A stretch of DNA of 64,000 nucleotides from Aplysia californica. Lineage: Eukaryota > Mollusca > Gastropoda > Aplysiida > Aplysiidae. The translations under genes and the position numbers were made by a program. This document shows, one piece after another, positions 1-50,850 of this stretch. The notes under the pieces are model-generated. The model made no database searches and was not told the origin of the DNA. It saw only the letters and a list, made by a program, of their open reading frames with translations. Where the stretch lies: positions 231,835 to 295,834 of the forward strand of contig NW_004797812.1 in assembly GCF_000002075.1 (NCBI RefSeq), in the 5' to 3' direction. The number at the start of each line of letters is the position of its first letter. Position 1 is the stretch's first letter.

Positions 1-369
1 GACGAAATCGTGCGTTTGAGCGGAGCGTGCTTTTGTATGGCGTGCGTTTAGGCGGAGACTACTGTACGCAATCTTACTTTAGATTCGCAATACGAATGTT
101 AAAACACGCAGTGCAACATTAAGATTGCGCCAATCGGTAAATAGCATGGAACATACAGTGGCGTCCAAAAGAAACTAGAAAATGTAATCACTCAATCATC
201 GAGTTATAGTCAAGGCCGGCTCATGCAGCCCACTTTACTCAAAAAGACTCTGACTTGAGTCCAGCATGAAGTCCGTTCGCCGTTCCAACTTCCAACCCTT
301 GTTCCAAATATTTGTAGCATTTACGAACATTTTTTCGATTAGGGCCTATTATAATAAAATAATAACTGT

Positions 370-830
370 CGAGACGTGAGCCTTCATTCATCCAGTTAGA
401 TCTAGATAGATCAATATCTTGACTCTATCCGAGTCCGAATAGTCACTTCGATAATCATAATTTGATATTTTTTTGCAGAGTACTGTCCTAACGAAGGGTT
501 TGAAATTTTGAAAATAATTGATTTGCAACGCAGTTTTAGTTTTAGTGACTTTTATGTAGCCTATGTGACTATGTGTAATCTACAGCAAAAATTACTAGAA
601 ATCTAGATCTTAGTGCCTTAGATCTAGACTAGAGACATAGATCTATCTAGTCTACATCTACAGACAGTTTGACCCCCTAACCTAAGCAGTGCATCAGTGT
701 CTTGTCTTGTCTTGTGAAAGTACAAATTTACCGATTTATGTCTGTAAGCCTAACATAGCTAGATTTCTAGATCTAGATCTAGAATCTCAGAGATTTAGCC
801 TAGATTCTAGATCTAGACTAGATTCTAGCG
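370..830. repeat. Cluster of TCTAGA/AGATCT palindromes
   Basis: This AT-rich stretch is studded with overlapping TCTAGA and AGATCT units. The longest is a perfect 18-base palindrome at 766-783. Further AGATCTAGATCT copies lie at 4076-4087, 6996-7007 and 7797-7808. No gene is visible from 1 to 860. The cluster may be a degenerate short-unit satellite or the subterminal part of a transposon; nothing decides between these. Confidence 0.6.
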
Positions 831-882
831 CCGGGCAAATATTGTGATTAATTACGCAACTTGGACTTAACTTACTTTGCAG

Positions 883-1097
883 AGCACAGTGGGCAAGCGA
901 CTACCGGCCGCTTTCCCTGCCTTGCTGACAACATGCTTCTGAATTTAAGGAACCTATCAACTGGCAATGCAATCCAAATATCAGACACCGCCTCCTTCTT
1001 TCAAACTTCTTTGAAGCACTGGCTCCCAAAACATTCAAAACAGAGGGCAGGTTTCCCTTTCACACCACAGGCATTGTTTAGTATCGTTTTGTATTGA
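883..1097 (+). CDS. Possible terminal exon of an unidentified upstream gene
   Basis: A pyrimidine-rich stretch ending in TTTGCAG at 876-882 could be a splice acceptor. From 885 one frame stays open for about 70 codons to a TGA at 1095-1097 (translation begins H-S-G-Q-A-T-T-G and ends S-I-V-L-Y). An AATAAA lies at 1231-1236, about 135 bases beyond the stop, as expected for a last exon. I do not recognise the protein and see no further exon upstream, so this could equally be a chance open frame. Confidence 0.2.
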
Positions 1098-1230
1098 GTT
1101 CACCGCGGTCACAACACACCAAGTCATGTGATCTATTATTATAGCAATGATAGTACACGTCACGTGATATTCCCCCAACCCCCTTGTAACCCCTGTCGTA
1201 AGTAGTAATTTATGTGGAATTTTGCATGTG

Positions 1231-1236
1231 AATAAA
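1231..1236 (+). terminator. Candidate polyadenylation signal AATAAA
   Basis: A canonical AATAAA lies 134 bases past the possible terminal exon at 883-1097. Its meaning depends on that exon being real. From here to about 1800 I see no gene or repeat. Confidence 0.25.
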
Positions 1237-2581
1237 GGTAATTAAACTAATCAAACTATTATATTATTTCAAAAACCATATAATATTCCCTGCTGAGGAT
1301 ATAATATTTTACAAAAAATTGATAACGAAATGAAATGGGTAAACATATGAAATCCCTTTTCCAAGCCAGTCCAACAAAATGAAGAGCATTTAAGTTAATC
1401 AAACTTCCGGAATCCAGTGCAATGTCCGTGGAAAACATCATCTTGAGTGCTATAAACTTGTGAATACCGGTAAAGGTCCTCGATATATGTTCAGTCTATG
1501 AAAAGACAACTACCTAGCTTTTGAAAATATTAGCTGTTTTAGGTTTTTAACTTAATTTCAAGCTTTTTATATGTATGTTTATGCCTGTTTCCCGTTCTAA
1601 TATTGACACTGTTGTGTTTGTTTACACATGGCAACGAAGGATGTGCCCAACATCATTTTTGTAAGCAAAGTTGTTAACCATTTGGGCTTAAATATTTTTG
1701 TATATTCAAATTATGCCCAGCTTATCTAGGAATGTAGCTATGAATTATACCTTTAAAAATCACCTTAGATAGAACCCTTGCTTCACCTCCATGAGCAGAA
1801 ATTGCGAAACAAATTTGGCGCTTTTTCGGTAGTTCCCACCCCGCAATTGTTATTCACGGGGTTTGGCCCCAATAGTAGGGGGGTTTCAGGCAACCCCCCT
1901 GACCTAACAAAAATAGGAAGGGGGGTTTCAGGGGGGCATGCCCCCCTGAATTTTACCACAATTTAATGTTTTGCTTTTGTAAGGTTTGATATCTCACGGC
2001 GTCCGAAATTCCGTCTCAGCGATCTCTTAGTTAGTCCGGGCCCCCCGCGGTAGGCCATAAATTAGCGGCAGGTGACCTGCAATTTCACGCGTCAAGTCAG
2101 GGATTGACCGGGGTCAACTCGTGCACAGCGCTGTCCTATCTTGTCCTTATCAGAACGCGTTTCTTTCCCTAATTTCATGAGCCGTAAAATGATGCTCACT
2201 CTACCCCTAGAATCTATTTCTTCACCAATTCCGCTTCGTCTACGTCTTCTTGATATCTTGTGAAAGTTTCAACAGTTTTCATTGATTCGTTTGGGAATAA
2301 TAACAGTTTTAAATTGTGAGTGTTAAGTGATTGGAAGCGCCGATAATAATGTTATCTCTTCAAATTTAATTACAAATCATCCGAGAATGGAACGATGGTC
2401 TTTATTTCTGTTTGCGCGGTGTGATAGCCATCAAATCATATTTTCTAATGATGTGAATTTTGTTTTTCCAGCACTTTGCAGTGACTGGCTATCAGTTAGT
2501 GAATTGTGTTCCTAAGTAAAAATCGTTAAACTGCAATGGGCCAGTCACACATGTGAGAGGCATAGAGTCTCTGAATGGACT

Positions 2582-2776
2582 TTGTTGGATGTGTTGGTGT
2601 TTAAATTTAACTGTCAAACAAAAAAAAGGTGCAGAAAGCCCCGATTATGTAAGACAATGGCAGGAGATATTCTATTGATTTATGGGATTGATGTGAGGGA
2701 CGAAAATGAACAGTCGTATTCCGCTAACATTTGTGTCAAGTGTTTTACCGCGATTTCAACTATCAAAGGGAGATAG
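2582..2776 (+). pseudogene. Cysteine-containing coding remnant inside the long-TIR element
   Basis: One frame reads a basic Lys/Arg-rich segment with Cys residues, then G-D-I-L-L-I-Y-G-I-D-V-R-D-E, then S-Y-S-A-N-I-C-V-K-C-F-T-A-I-S before a stop. The paired cysteines spaced around an acidic I-D-V-R-D-E segment resemble the N-terminal zinc-binding modules of some transposases and zinc-finger proteins. I cannot name a family. The frame does not continue. It lies midway between the terminal repeats, so it is most simply a fragment of the element's own gene. Confidence 0.3.
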
Positions 2777-2896
2777 GGTGTTACGTCACGTCAATTTATG
2801 CCACAAAAAAGCAGTTGACACTAGTAGGAACATGTGGTGTGCGTTTGACAATAGCAGAAATATGAATTCCTTCTCCGTTTTGTCGGTACCGCTTAG

Positions 2897-3283
2897 GTGG
2901 CTGCATACAAAGATCAATTTCAAGCTAACATCGTAAAACACCCCAAACATACCTCCCTCCATCCCCATGTATGCAAGGAACTAACAAACACAATTTGTAC
3001 AGAAACAAGAAAATACTCCGTCGAAACTGCAAAAATTGAGGAGGCAAAAGGAATGGAAGCAATATTCAATCTTCTCAATGAAAGATTTAGCCATGTTCAC
3101 ACTGCAATATCAAATCTCAAACCAGTCGAACGATTTTCACTTCCACAAATCTTCTTAGCAATTGACAATTACATGTCCGCATTCAGACGCTATTTCCCCG
3201 CAAAGTTATCCCAAAGCCACACATATCATAACAACACTGTATTCCACACATACAACAACACATGTTTGCTCTCGGGCTTTTAG
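2897..3283 (+). pseudogene. Lys/Glu-rich coding remnant inside the long-TIR element
   Basis: This open frame of about 128 codons includes a helix-like stretch (T-A-K-I-E-E-A-K-G-M-E-A-I-F-N-L-L-N-E-R-F) followed by His/Thr-rich sequence. The composition of the first 90 codons looks protein-like, but I recognise no domain. It follows the cysteine-containing remnant within the same element and may be a later part of the same decayed gene. It could also be a chance frame. Confidence 0.2.
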
Positions 3284-3444
3284 GAGAACAGGACACAGAA
3301 AGCAGTCACCAAGTGATCTCAAAACTGGAAGCCAGAGTATGAAGGATCCCAAACCAGATAGACATAATGCGTTTTATTTTTGTGTCGCATCTCCTGCAAA
3401 TAGCTCCCTCATTGCGTGCTGCTGGATATGTTTAGAAAGAAAAA

Positions 3445-3693
3445 TTGTATAAATGTTTACTTTTATTCTGTACATGTTCATTTCGTGAAAAGAAATCGGT
3501 GCTGTATATTGAAGATACGTCAGTATATCATTATTCAGGAGGATACACAATCCATTGGATACAAAAAGTCATGAATGCAGGGAAGCGTTTTGGCTATCAT
3601 GCTCATGACAAGTTCCATGTTCGTGCTGGAAACAAAATTTTGAGTGAGTCAATTTCTAAACACATTTTCCTGTCTTACGTGGCAGTTTTGTAA
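3445..3693 (+). pseudogene. Unrecognised coding remnant (H-Y-S-G-G-Y segment) inside the long-TIR element
   Basis: The frame reads V-L-Y-I-E-D-T-S-V-Y-H-Y-S-G-G-Y followed by I-H-W-I-Q-K, then K-R-F-G-Y-H and K-F-H-V-R-A-G-N-K-I-L. The balanced composition and dense aromatic and Gly residues look like true protein. Near 3640 the frame meets TTTTGAGTGAGT, a good donor-like sequence, so this may be one exon of a spliced gene. The family is unknown. An S-G-G-Y turn before basic residues also occurs in some transposase C-terminal parts, but that is only a loose resemblance. Confidence 0.3.
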
Positions 3694-4412
3694 ATATTTA
3701 TCGTTAGGCTTATAAGTTATTAGCCATTCAATATGTGTTTGTTGTTTTGACTAACTATAAATAGACATACATTTTAAGAGCAGCTAACTCAAAAACGTGA
3801 GCAGCCATGGTATTGCTATTTCGTACCAATAAAGAGGTTTAGTTGCTTTCTCTAAAGAACAAACTTGTGTTCACGTATGATATTTTTTTTGTGTGTAAGA
3901 CGATAAAACATGTGTTGAAAAATTCATTTCACCGGCTACCGACGCAGGTAGCGGGAGGGCGGGTTAGTGACCTCTGGGTGACCGGCCCGCCGTGACCCGG
4001 TCACTCCATCGCCGATCCAACTAAAAGAGCGCTGTCTGTACGCCGTGATCTTAGCTCACCGCGAATCAAACATATAGATCTAGATCTAGAAGTAAGTCTG
4101 GCTCAAATAAGGGGGGTGGGAACTAGATCTACCGAAAAAGCACCACAAATTTAACATATAAATGAAAAACGAAGTGGCTAGCCGTACCACTAGCCTGAGA
4201 GCTTAAGTACGGCTAGACTGCCAGTCTAGCCGTACTTAGATCTAGGTTTGGCCCTATCAACCCAAATCTGTTGAGCACACAGGGCACACAGGTGACGACA
4301 GGTCTCATTTTAGATCTAGATATAGTAATTATTCAGGTTTATAATACATGCAAGTCAGTAGTAAGGTGCCTTTTGGTTTTGTCTGAAATACAAATTGTAA
4401 CAAGTAGGCTAC

Positions 4413-4477
4413 TTTAGGCATTGCAAACTAAACATTTCATTTACATTTCAGCCATCAATAATAAATACGGCTAGCCA
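4413..4477. repeat. Direct repeat flanking the LINE fragment, left copy
   Basis: The series TTTAGGCATTGCAAACTAAA, then ACATTTCAG, AGCCATCA and an AATAAATACGGCTAGCC-like segment recurs in the same orientation at about 6803-6908. The two copies bracket the LINE fragment. Nearby sequence (4170-4245) carries several CTAGCCGTAC inverted units, which suggests the host of the LINE was itself a repeat. Confidence 0.5.
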
Positions 4478-5623
4478 TGTCAAAGCTGTCAGTGAGCTGA
4501 CCATCATGTATAACCCTGCTACTTGTCCCTTCGTACATGCTCCTGATGAGGTTAACCATCTTCTGTGGGATTCCGTGATGTCTCAGTATCTTCCACAGTG
4601 TTGCTCGGTCTATGCTGTCAAATGCCTTCTCATAGTCTAGAAAGTTGATGATCAACTGGGAGTTCCACTCCAGGGACTGTTCCATTATGATCCTCAGGGT
4701 AGCAATCTGGTCCGTGGTTGACCGATTTTTCCGAAAACCAGCCTGTTCATCCCAAAGTATTGGATCAGTTGCAGACTTGATTGTCTTGATTCTCTCCAGA
4801 ACTATTCTGTTGAAGACCTTTCCTGGTATTGAGAGAAGAGTGATTCCTCGGTAGTTGCTGCAGTTGCTGAGATCCCCCTTTTTAGTTAGTTTCACAAGGT
4901 GTCCTTCTTTCCAATCCTTTGGGAACTTGCTCTCCTTCCAAATCCTGGTAAACAATGGGAGAAGGAGGTCTGTTGTCTCATTGGCATCTGTTTTTAAGGC
5001 CTCAGGTGGAATCTGATCAGGACCGGCCGCTTTACCGTTGTTCAGCTTCCTAATGGCATCCATAATCTCTTGTTTTGATGGGGCATCACAGCAGATTGGT
5101 AGCTTATTTCTTGCTGGCAGGATGTTTGGCGGGTACTTGGTGGTGGTCTGTTCAGGAGACTGTTGAAATGCTCTACCCATCGTCTTGACTGAGCTTCCTT
5201 TCCAAAAATGGTTTTTCCGTTTTGGTCCTTTACTGTTACTTCTGGTTTCCCATATTTTCCAGAAAGAGTCTTTGTAGTCTGGTAAAGGGTTCGCATGTTC
5301 CCTCCTGCTGCTGCCTCCTGTGCCCTCTCTGCCAGCCTGTTCATGAATTCCTCCTTGTCTTTTCTCAGATGTCTCTTTACATCTTTAGTTGTCCTGTACT
5401 GCTCCAATGCGTCCGCTTTTGATCCCCTTGTTCTACTTGCATTTTGTCTCTCTGCTTTCAATTGGTATCTAATGCTAATCAAATCCAATGACTGTTGGCT
5501 AATCCATTCCTTGTGCTCCAATTTCTTCTCACCGAGTATTTCTTGACATGTTGAAGTAAAGACTTCTTTGACCTTGGTCCAGTGCATCTCCTCCTCCATG
5601 TCTTCCTCACCAAGATCCACCAA
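4470..5623 (-). pseudogene. LINE linker and partial reverse transcriptase remnant
   Basis: After the endonuclease, a second frame (5623 to about 5150) encodes the Lys/Arg-rich linker, including K-E-W-I-S and a V-K-D-Q-N-G-K-T segment. A third frame (about 5180 to 4470) carries reverse transcriptase motifs N-G-K-A-A-G-P-D-Q-I-P, N-Y-R-G-I-T-L-L-S, E-Q-A-G-F-R-K-N-R-S-T-T-D and the first catalytic motif F-L-D-Y-E-K-A-F-D-S. The chain ends at D-S-F-D-M-A-S, before the second catalytic aspartates. Confidence 0.85.
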
Positions 5624-5639
5624 GTGGGTTGAAATCTGT

Positions 5640-6507
5640 TCCTCAACTGCAGTTGAAACTCCTGTTTCTTGTGTCCATCTAAAAGACTTACTTGGAACTT
5701 CATTCTTTTGGTTCCTGTTCTGGTTCCATGCCTTTTGAGATGAAGCTTGAGTTTTGCTAACAGCAGATGATGATCCGATCCAACGTCTGCCCCTCTCTGT
5801 ACTTTGACATCTTCCAGTGAATGCCTGAACCTACGAGAGATACAAAAATGATCGATCTGGTTCTCCGTTACTCCATCCGGTGATACCCAAGTAGCCTTGT
5901 GGATCTTGTTATGGGGAAAAACAGAGCCTCCGTTGACAAGACTGTTGAAAGCACAGAGATTTGGGAATCGCTCCCCGTTCTCATTCATTTGTCCCAGGCC
6001 GTGTTGTCCCTTGATTCCCTCATAACCTACGTTGTCCTGCCCAATCTTGGCATTAGCATCTTCCATCATGATGTTGACATCTTTCCTTGGTAGTTTGTCG
6101 ATGACCCCCTGGAGCCGGCTGTAAAAAGCATCCTTGTCATCATCCGAGGCATCGTTTGTTGGGGCATAGATCTGTACTATGTTCATGTTGATGCTCTTAC
6201 TTCTGGCAGTGAAAGAAGCCATGATGATCCTCTCCCCCTGTGGTTCCCATCCTCTAAGTGACTTCTGTGCATACTTACTCAAAATAATTCCAATTCTTTC
6301 CACATGGTGCTTGTCTTCCCTCCCAGCATATAATATTTGTTCCCCGGAGCTGAGCTGCTTCTGTCCAGACTGTATCCAGTGGGTTTCGCTGACTCCTAGT
6401 ATGTGCAGCCTGTATCTTTTCATCTCTTGTGTCACTTGAGAACGCTTTCCTGCTTCATACATGGTGCGAACATTCCACAACGCAGTCCGGAGAGACTTGT
6501 TTGACAA
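5640..6507 (-). pseudogene. LINE endonuclease (EEP family) domain remnant
   Basis: From an ATG at 6507 the frame reads A-L-W-N-V-R-T-M-Y-E-A-G-K, then H-I-L-G-V-S-E-T-H-W, then I-V-Q-I-Y-A-P-T-N-D, and later N-Q-I-D-H-F and D-V-G-S-D-H-H-L-L-L. These are the ordered motifs of the exonuclease-endonuclease-phosphatase domain that nicks target DNA for LINE priming. The GSDHHLL active-site His is kept. One residue in the central motif departs from the usual pattern (M-M-E-D-A-N where G-D-F-N is typical). The frame is lost near 5640 where the linker begins. Confidence 0.85.
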
Positions 6508-6802
6508 AGAAGGTTTCGGGTCAGAAGAGTCCTTTCAGCTTTGTCCACTGTCTTTCCTTGTTCCAGCTGATGCAGAAGCTCCTCCGTCTCCTGAGATGGA
6601 AAAATTATAAGGCATGTTTGTTCGTGTTTCTATAACTTTTCTTTTTTACTGGGTCGGGAAGTTGGCCCTCTGCAAACTGTCACTTTTCAGGTGGCCAGAC
6701 CTATGCACCTTTAGTTGCCTCTTACGACACAGTATCACGGCAGGTGTATTCTTTACTCCCCCATAGTGAAACTATGGGGCCCCCCACCTGCAGGGGCGAC
6801 AA

Positions 6803-6908
6803 TTTAGGTACTGCAAACTAAAAATTTATGTACTTTTCAGTAGGCCTATTTTTGTTTTGTTTTGGTCAGTCTTAGCCATCATATTAAAAATAAGTACAGC
6901 TACCCCAG
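6803..6908. repeat. Direct repeat flanking the LINE fragment, right copy
   Basis: This copy repeats TTTAGGTACTGCAAACTAAA, ACTTTTCAG, AGCCATCA and AAATAAGTACAGCTA in the same order as the left copy at 4413-4477, with a roughly 35-base insertion. The pair could be two halves of one older element split by the LINE, or a duplication. Confidence 0.5.
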
Positions 6909-7010
6909 CAGTCTAGCCATACTACGGCTAGCCAACCGGTTAACGTGGCGTCAATTGCGACAGAGTGAACACGGAGCTCTTTTGCGTTGATGATTAGATC
7001 TAGATCTAAT

Positions 7011-7470
7011 GTGTAAGTGTGTGTGTGCGTGTGTTTGTGCATTTGTGTGTGAGTGCGTATATGTGTGTGTGTGTGTGTTTCAGTTTGTTTGTCTTTTTTC
7101 TCTTTAAATTCTTTTTTTTTTTTCTCACAGACTCACTCTGTTGCAATTAATGCCACATTAATTGTCACAGCGTCACTCTGTCGCACTCTAGGGGCAACAA
7201 CAGAAACAACAAGAAAAGAGCTGCGACTGTCTTTGCATGTTTGTTAGTTTTGTATTTGTGTGTGTGTGTATTTAAGACCACAAGCATGTGCGTCTGTGTG
7301 TGTGTGTGTGTGTGCGTGTGTCTGTGTATTTGTGTGTGGAAGTGTGAGTGCGTGTATGTGTGTGTGTGTTTCTTTTTTCTTTTTAAATTTTTTGTTTGTT
7401 TTTGTCACAGACTCACTCTGTCGCAATTAACGCCGCATTAATTGTCACATCGTCACTCTGTCGCAATTGA
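7011..7470. repeat. 280-bp tandem duplication with GT microsatellites
   Basis: Two successive units each contain a (GT)n-rich block, a T-rich block, then CACAGACTCACTCTG followed by a CACTCTGTCGC block (CACAGACTCACTCTG at 7126-7140 and 7406-7420, offset 280). The tract therefore arose by tandem duplication. The inner ACTCACTCTG, GTCACTCTGTC and CATTAATTGTCACA motifs are themselves short repeats. Confidence 0.75.
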
Positions 7471-7561
7471 TGCTACCATTATATATAGAGAGAGATGCAT
7501 ATAATATATATATGGTGTAGTAAAAAATTTCTGGCATAATTACTTATCCTCAAGTATCTCT

Positions 7562-8123
7562 TTAACCTCTTTGTTGCCGCGCCCGTAGAATTTACGGGCC
7601 TGAACTTAGTAGCGCTGTGCCTATGGTCCGTAGAATTTATGGGACTGTGACAGAGGTTGTTTTGATAACAATTATAAGGGAAGGTGTTACTGCTAAAATC
7701 TTGTAATTATTATTGAAGTGCTTTCCTTTTATGTTCACCTCCATTTTCCTCCCATTTGAAAGTGTCAGATTCTGATTTTAGCTCATAGAGAAGATTAGAT
7801 CTAGATCTAACACACCTACCACACAAAAATAATGGGCTTACATGTATATGTATATATATAAAGTAAAGTTGTTCCCGCATCTGATCAGGACATTGGGGAT
7901 TGCCTTGTTAGTGAGACAACTTTCTGGGCGTTTGGCATTATATATTGTGGTAGGATAGCCAGTTCCTTTCCATGCTGCCTTTACTTCCCCAACTCGAAGT
8001 CAAATACTCATTACTGCTGGGTGGGCCGGAGGGGGAAAAAAAATATGTGTCTGAACCAAGGGTCGCATTTGGACTTTCCGCTTCGGAGACGAGCACATGA
8101 ACCGCTCCGCCGCCGCACTCTCG

Positions 8124-8164
<41 letters not shown>

Positions 8165-8541
8165 ATATATATATAAATATATATATGGATTTTACGAGTA
8201 TTGGAAAAGCCTCTTATCCCTTCCTTTTTTTTCTGCAAACACTCACATAACATGTATTTCCCTTTTTTAGTCTCATTTTATCATTACTCGAATGTGCATT
8301 GTTTATATATTTTTTTATGGTGTTTTTGGGCATCATGTTACTAACTCCAACTATCCCCCCAAAATTATATAAATAGAAATGTGGTTCAAAGTAGAATGTA
8401 CAAGCAGAAATTCTTGAGGAAATATTCAAAAAATAAAAAAAGTTATAGGAGATAAAGTGGGATCATCACTGAGCGTCCTTGGTTTCATGGGATTTTCCCT
8501 GGCACAGGGGCCTATTTATCTGCGGCGTTGAAATGGGTTAA
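7562..8541. mobile_element. Non-autonomous TTAA-bounded DNA element (piggyBac-like)
   Basis: The segment is flanked by TTAA at 7562-7565 and 8538-8541. The left terminus reads TTAACCTCTTTGTTGCCGC and the right terminus, on the other strand, TTAACCCATTTCAACGCCGC. This is an imperfect terminal inverted repeat with the exact TTAA target duplication typical of piggyBac elements. No transposase is present. The left subterminal part holds two copies of CGTAGAATTTA(C/T)GGG. An AT-repeat block at 8124-8187 lies inside. Confidence 0.6.
8124..8187. repeat. (TA)n microsatellite
   Basis: The tract is alternating TA with a short A-rich interruption near 8160. It lies inside the TTAA-bounded element and has no coding role. 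Confidence 0.9.
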
Positions 8542-10073
8542 CAGGTGAATCAATGTCACTCATGCTTTGCACAGCAGTTTGCATCAATTTGTCTTGACTA
8601 AAGCATACTTATTGAGGCTAGATTAAAAAACATTTCTTCATAAATTTATATAAAATAGATCTACTATAAATCTTTATCTCCGTCGCGCAGAAAATGGAAT
8701 TGTTCACAGCACTTCCTACTTCTCACACACTTTTCGCATTCACTTACGGCCTACGTCACAGTTCACCGATGCCACATTTTATTGGTAAAACTTGTTAGAC
8801 CTACAAGGAATTGATTTTTATATAAAGAACACGTTTTTTTGCTTGCACTAAAATAAAGGTTCTCAAAACCCACGTTCAATAAGTTTTACATAACCTTGCA
8901 AATAGAAAAAAATTACAGATTTGCTTTTAAAAGCGATGTTGCCCTAACTGTAAACCTTTAAAATCTGCAGAAACCACTTGGATAGCAGTGCGAATGAAAA
9001 ATTGATTTTTCACTCGTTTTATATTTGGTACCTAAGATCGATACAGTTTTCAATTGTAAGGATTATGCTATTTAATTTAAAGAATCGGTTCATAAATTTA
9101 AAAAGATATGTGGTTGTAACGTGTGGCAAAATATGGATGACCCAGATATAGGAAAATACTCTTAAAAAGTGGACCATGTAACAGCAGATGTGCTAGACAT
9201 ATCAGTAATTAATTTTAGTGTTTGAAAGAAACTTGGCCTGTCAATGTGTTTTTAGGTGGAGAATTCATTTCTGCTTTCATATTTACTAACCATTTATAAT
9301 ACTTATTTTGTTATAATTAAAATTTTGGTGTACATATTACGATTTTGAGAGGTGTCGGGATGAGAGCATTTTTATTCATAGCATCGTATCACAACATATG
9401 GGATCTTTAAGAATTGAAGGCAGCCTAACTAATTAATAGCCAAACTTTCTTTGATGACTTTAGACCATGCCAACTATAAAATATAAATTCAATTCAGCCT
9501 AACTTACTGCACAATTAAAAACTACCCGCCCCCCTGTCCAAAGCGGCTTCTCACAGAGACCGGCCATTTTCCCCTCACCCCCTCTGCAAATGTTTCATGT
9601 GACCTACAAATCCCCGCATGATTATTCTGAGCCTGTTCATTGGTCACTTTGAATGGGGCAATGACGGGCGTGCGCATCTGGTTGTTTTTGTCTCTGTTCC
9701 CTTGTAACATTATAATGGGTATATGTTCCAAGGCAAGCTTCTCGCCTTGGGTTGTTCTTGTTTCAACATGGAAAAAATGATTAATTGTATGGCATATTAC
9801 ATCACCTGTTCTCCCTTTCCAAATTTACCCCCCCCCCGGGGCGATGCTACTGACTGAAGTGTCTTTAGGCCATTTCCAATGGAGGGACATTAACATGTTC
9901 TTATGCACAGTAGATTTGTGAATGGGCTGGTAAATCAATGTCATCCTCATAACTGTGCCTGAACTGCAACAGGGAACTGCTGCTTTTTCTTTCCTGATCC
10001 TAGCTGTCATCATTTTCTTCTACTTCTTTTGTATGTTTGTCACTCTCTTGTGACCCGCTATTTCCGGGGTGCC
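8542..10073. other. Intergenic sequence with no recognisable gene
   Basis: About 1.5 kb of AT-rich DNA between the TTAA-bounded element and the KIF17 5' region. I see only short frames with no coding character and C-rich patches at 9528-9545 and 9830-9840. The KIF17 promoter presumably lies near the right edge, but no TATA box or initiator stands out. Confidence 0.5.
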
Positions 10074-10114
10074 TTGATAGTCGAAGCAGACTTTGTGCTG
10101 TTGAAGCCAGAGAG
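10074..10114 (+). other. KIF17: Possible non-coding first exon of KIF17 (3' edge)
   Basis: The sequence GCCAGAGAG|GTGAGC at 10106-10120 is a strong donor-like site 289 bases upstream of a strong acceptor at 10402-10403. Together they would splice a 5' untranslated leader onto the first coding exon. The start of this exon cannot be placed, and the left boundary given is arbitrary. Confidence 0.3.
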
Positions 10115-10403
10115 GTGAGCAGAGTAAGCCTGATTCCTTGTAAGGACTGCTCTGTTGACATCCACACCTTGGCGCTCAGATGACCTTATGCAGTTGCGAA
10201 TGCCGTAAAACCTCTACTAAAACTTAAACTTTCCAAATAAGGCATGCATGTAGAGACTCTTGTCACATAGTACTTGCTCAAGCGTGTGCATGCAAGAAAA
10301 TGCAATGATGTATGTTGTCAAAGTGCCCTAAATGTCAGAATGGAATTACCATCAAACACCAATGTCCTTCTTTTATAACCCACCGTTTTTTTCATTCTTT
10401 CAG

Positions 10404-10470
10404 ATTTACAAGTCGTAGTTAGCGATAATCCTCATTTCTGTGATAGTGAGTGCTCAAATTCTCTGCAAAC
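10404..10470 (+). other. KIF17: KIF17 5' untranslated sequence of the first coding exon
   Basis: A T-rich tract ending in TTTCAG at 10403 precedes this stretch and looks like a true acceptor, so the initiating ATG probably sits in a spliced exon. The ATG context (A-A-C-ATG-G) has the favoured purine at -3 and G at +4. Confidence 0.45.

Positions 10471-50850
<40,380 letters not shown>

Larger units (their letters stand above)
1810..4153 (+). mobile_element. 2.3-kb DNA element with long terminal inverted repeats, family unknown
   Basis: The left end (AAATTTGGCGCTTTTTCGG at 1811) and the right end read on the opposite strand (AAATTTGTGGTGCTTTTTC from 4152) are inverted copies. The similarity continues inward: both ends carry TTCCCACCCC. 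Further in, TTTGAT, CACGGCGT, AGCG..TCT and TTAGTT appear in the same order at 1985-2037 on the left and near 4021-4065 on the right, giving imperfect inverted repeats of roughly 250 bp. The right end has an extra ATCTAG, which makes a local TAGATCTAG. The interior (2320-3700) holds several short open frames, described separately. No clear target duplication is visible, so the superfamily is undetermined. The length is short for an autonomous element, so this is probably a decayed or internally deleted copy. Confidence 0.6.
4470..6800 (-). mobile_element. LINE fragment (RTE-like), 5' part present, 3' part missing
   Basis: Read on the minus strand, the segment starts near 6800 with an untranslated leader, then an apurinic-type endonuclease and the first half of a reverse transcriptase. 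It stops near 4470 before the catalytic Y-x-D-D box. LINEs usually lose their 5' ends, so a copy missing its 3' end is unusual and points to later rearrangement. The coding frame shifts near 5640 and again near 5150, so it is inactive. Calling it RTE-like rests on the endonuclease style (W-N-V-R-T-M opening, G-V-S-E-T-H-W) and is inference. Confidence 0.85.

Noticed and set aside
10450-10470. Upstream GTG as the KIF17 start
   Set aside because: The next ATG at 10471 has a good context and is where kinesin-2 similarity begins.
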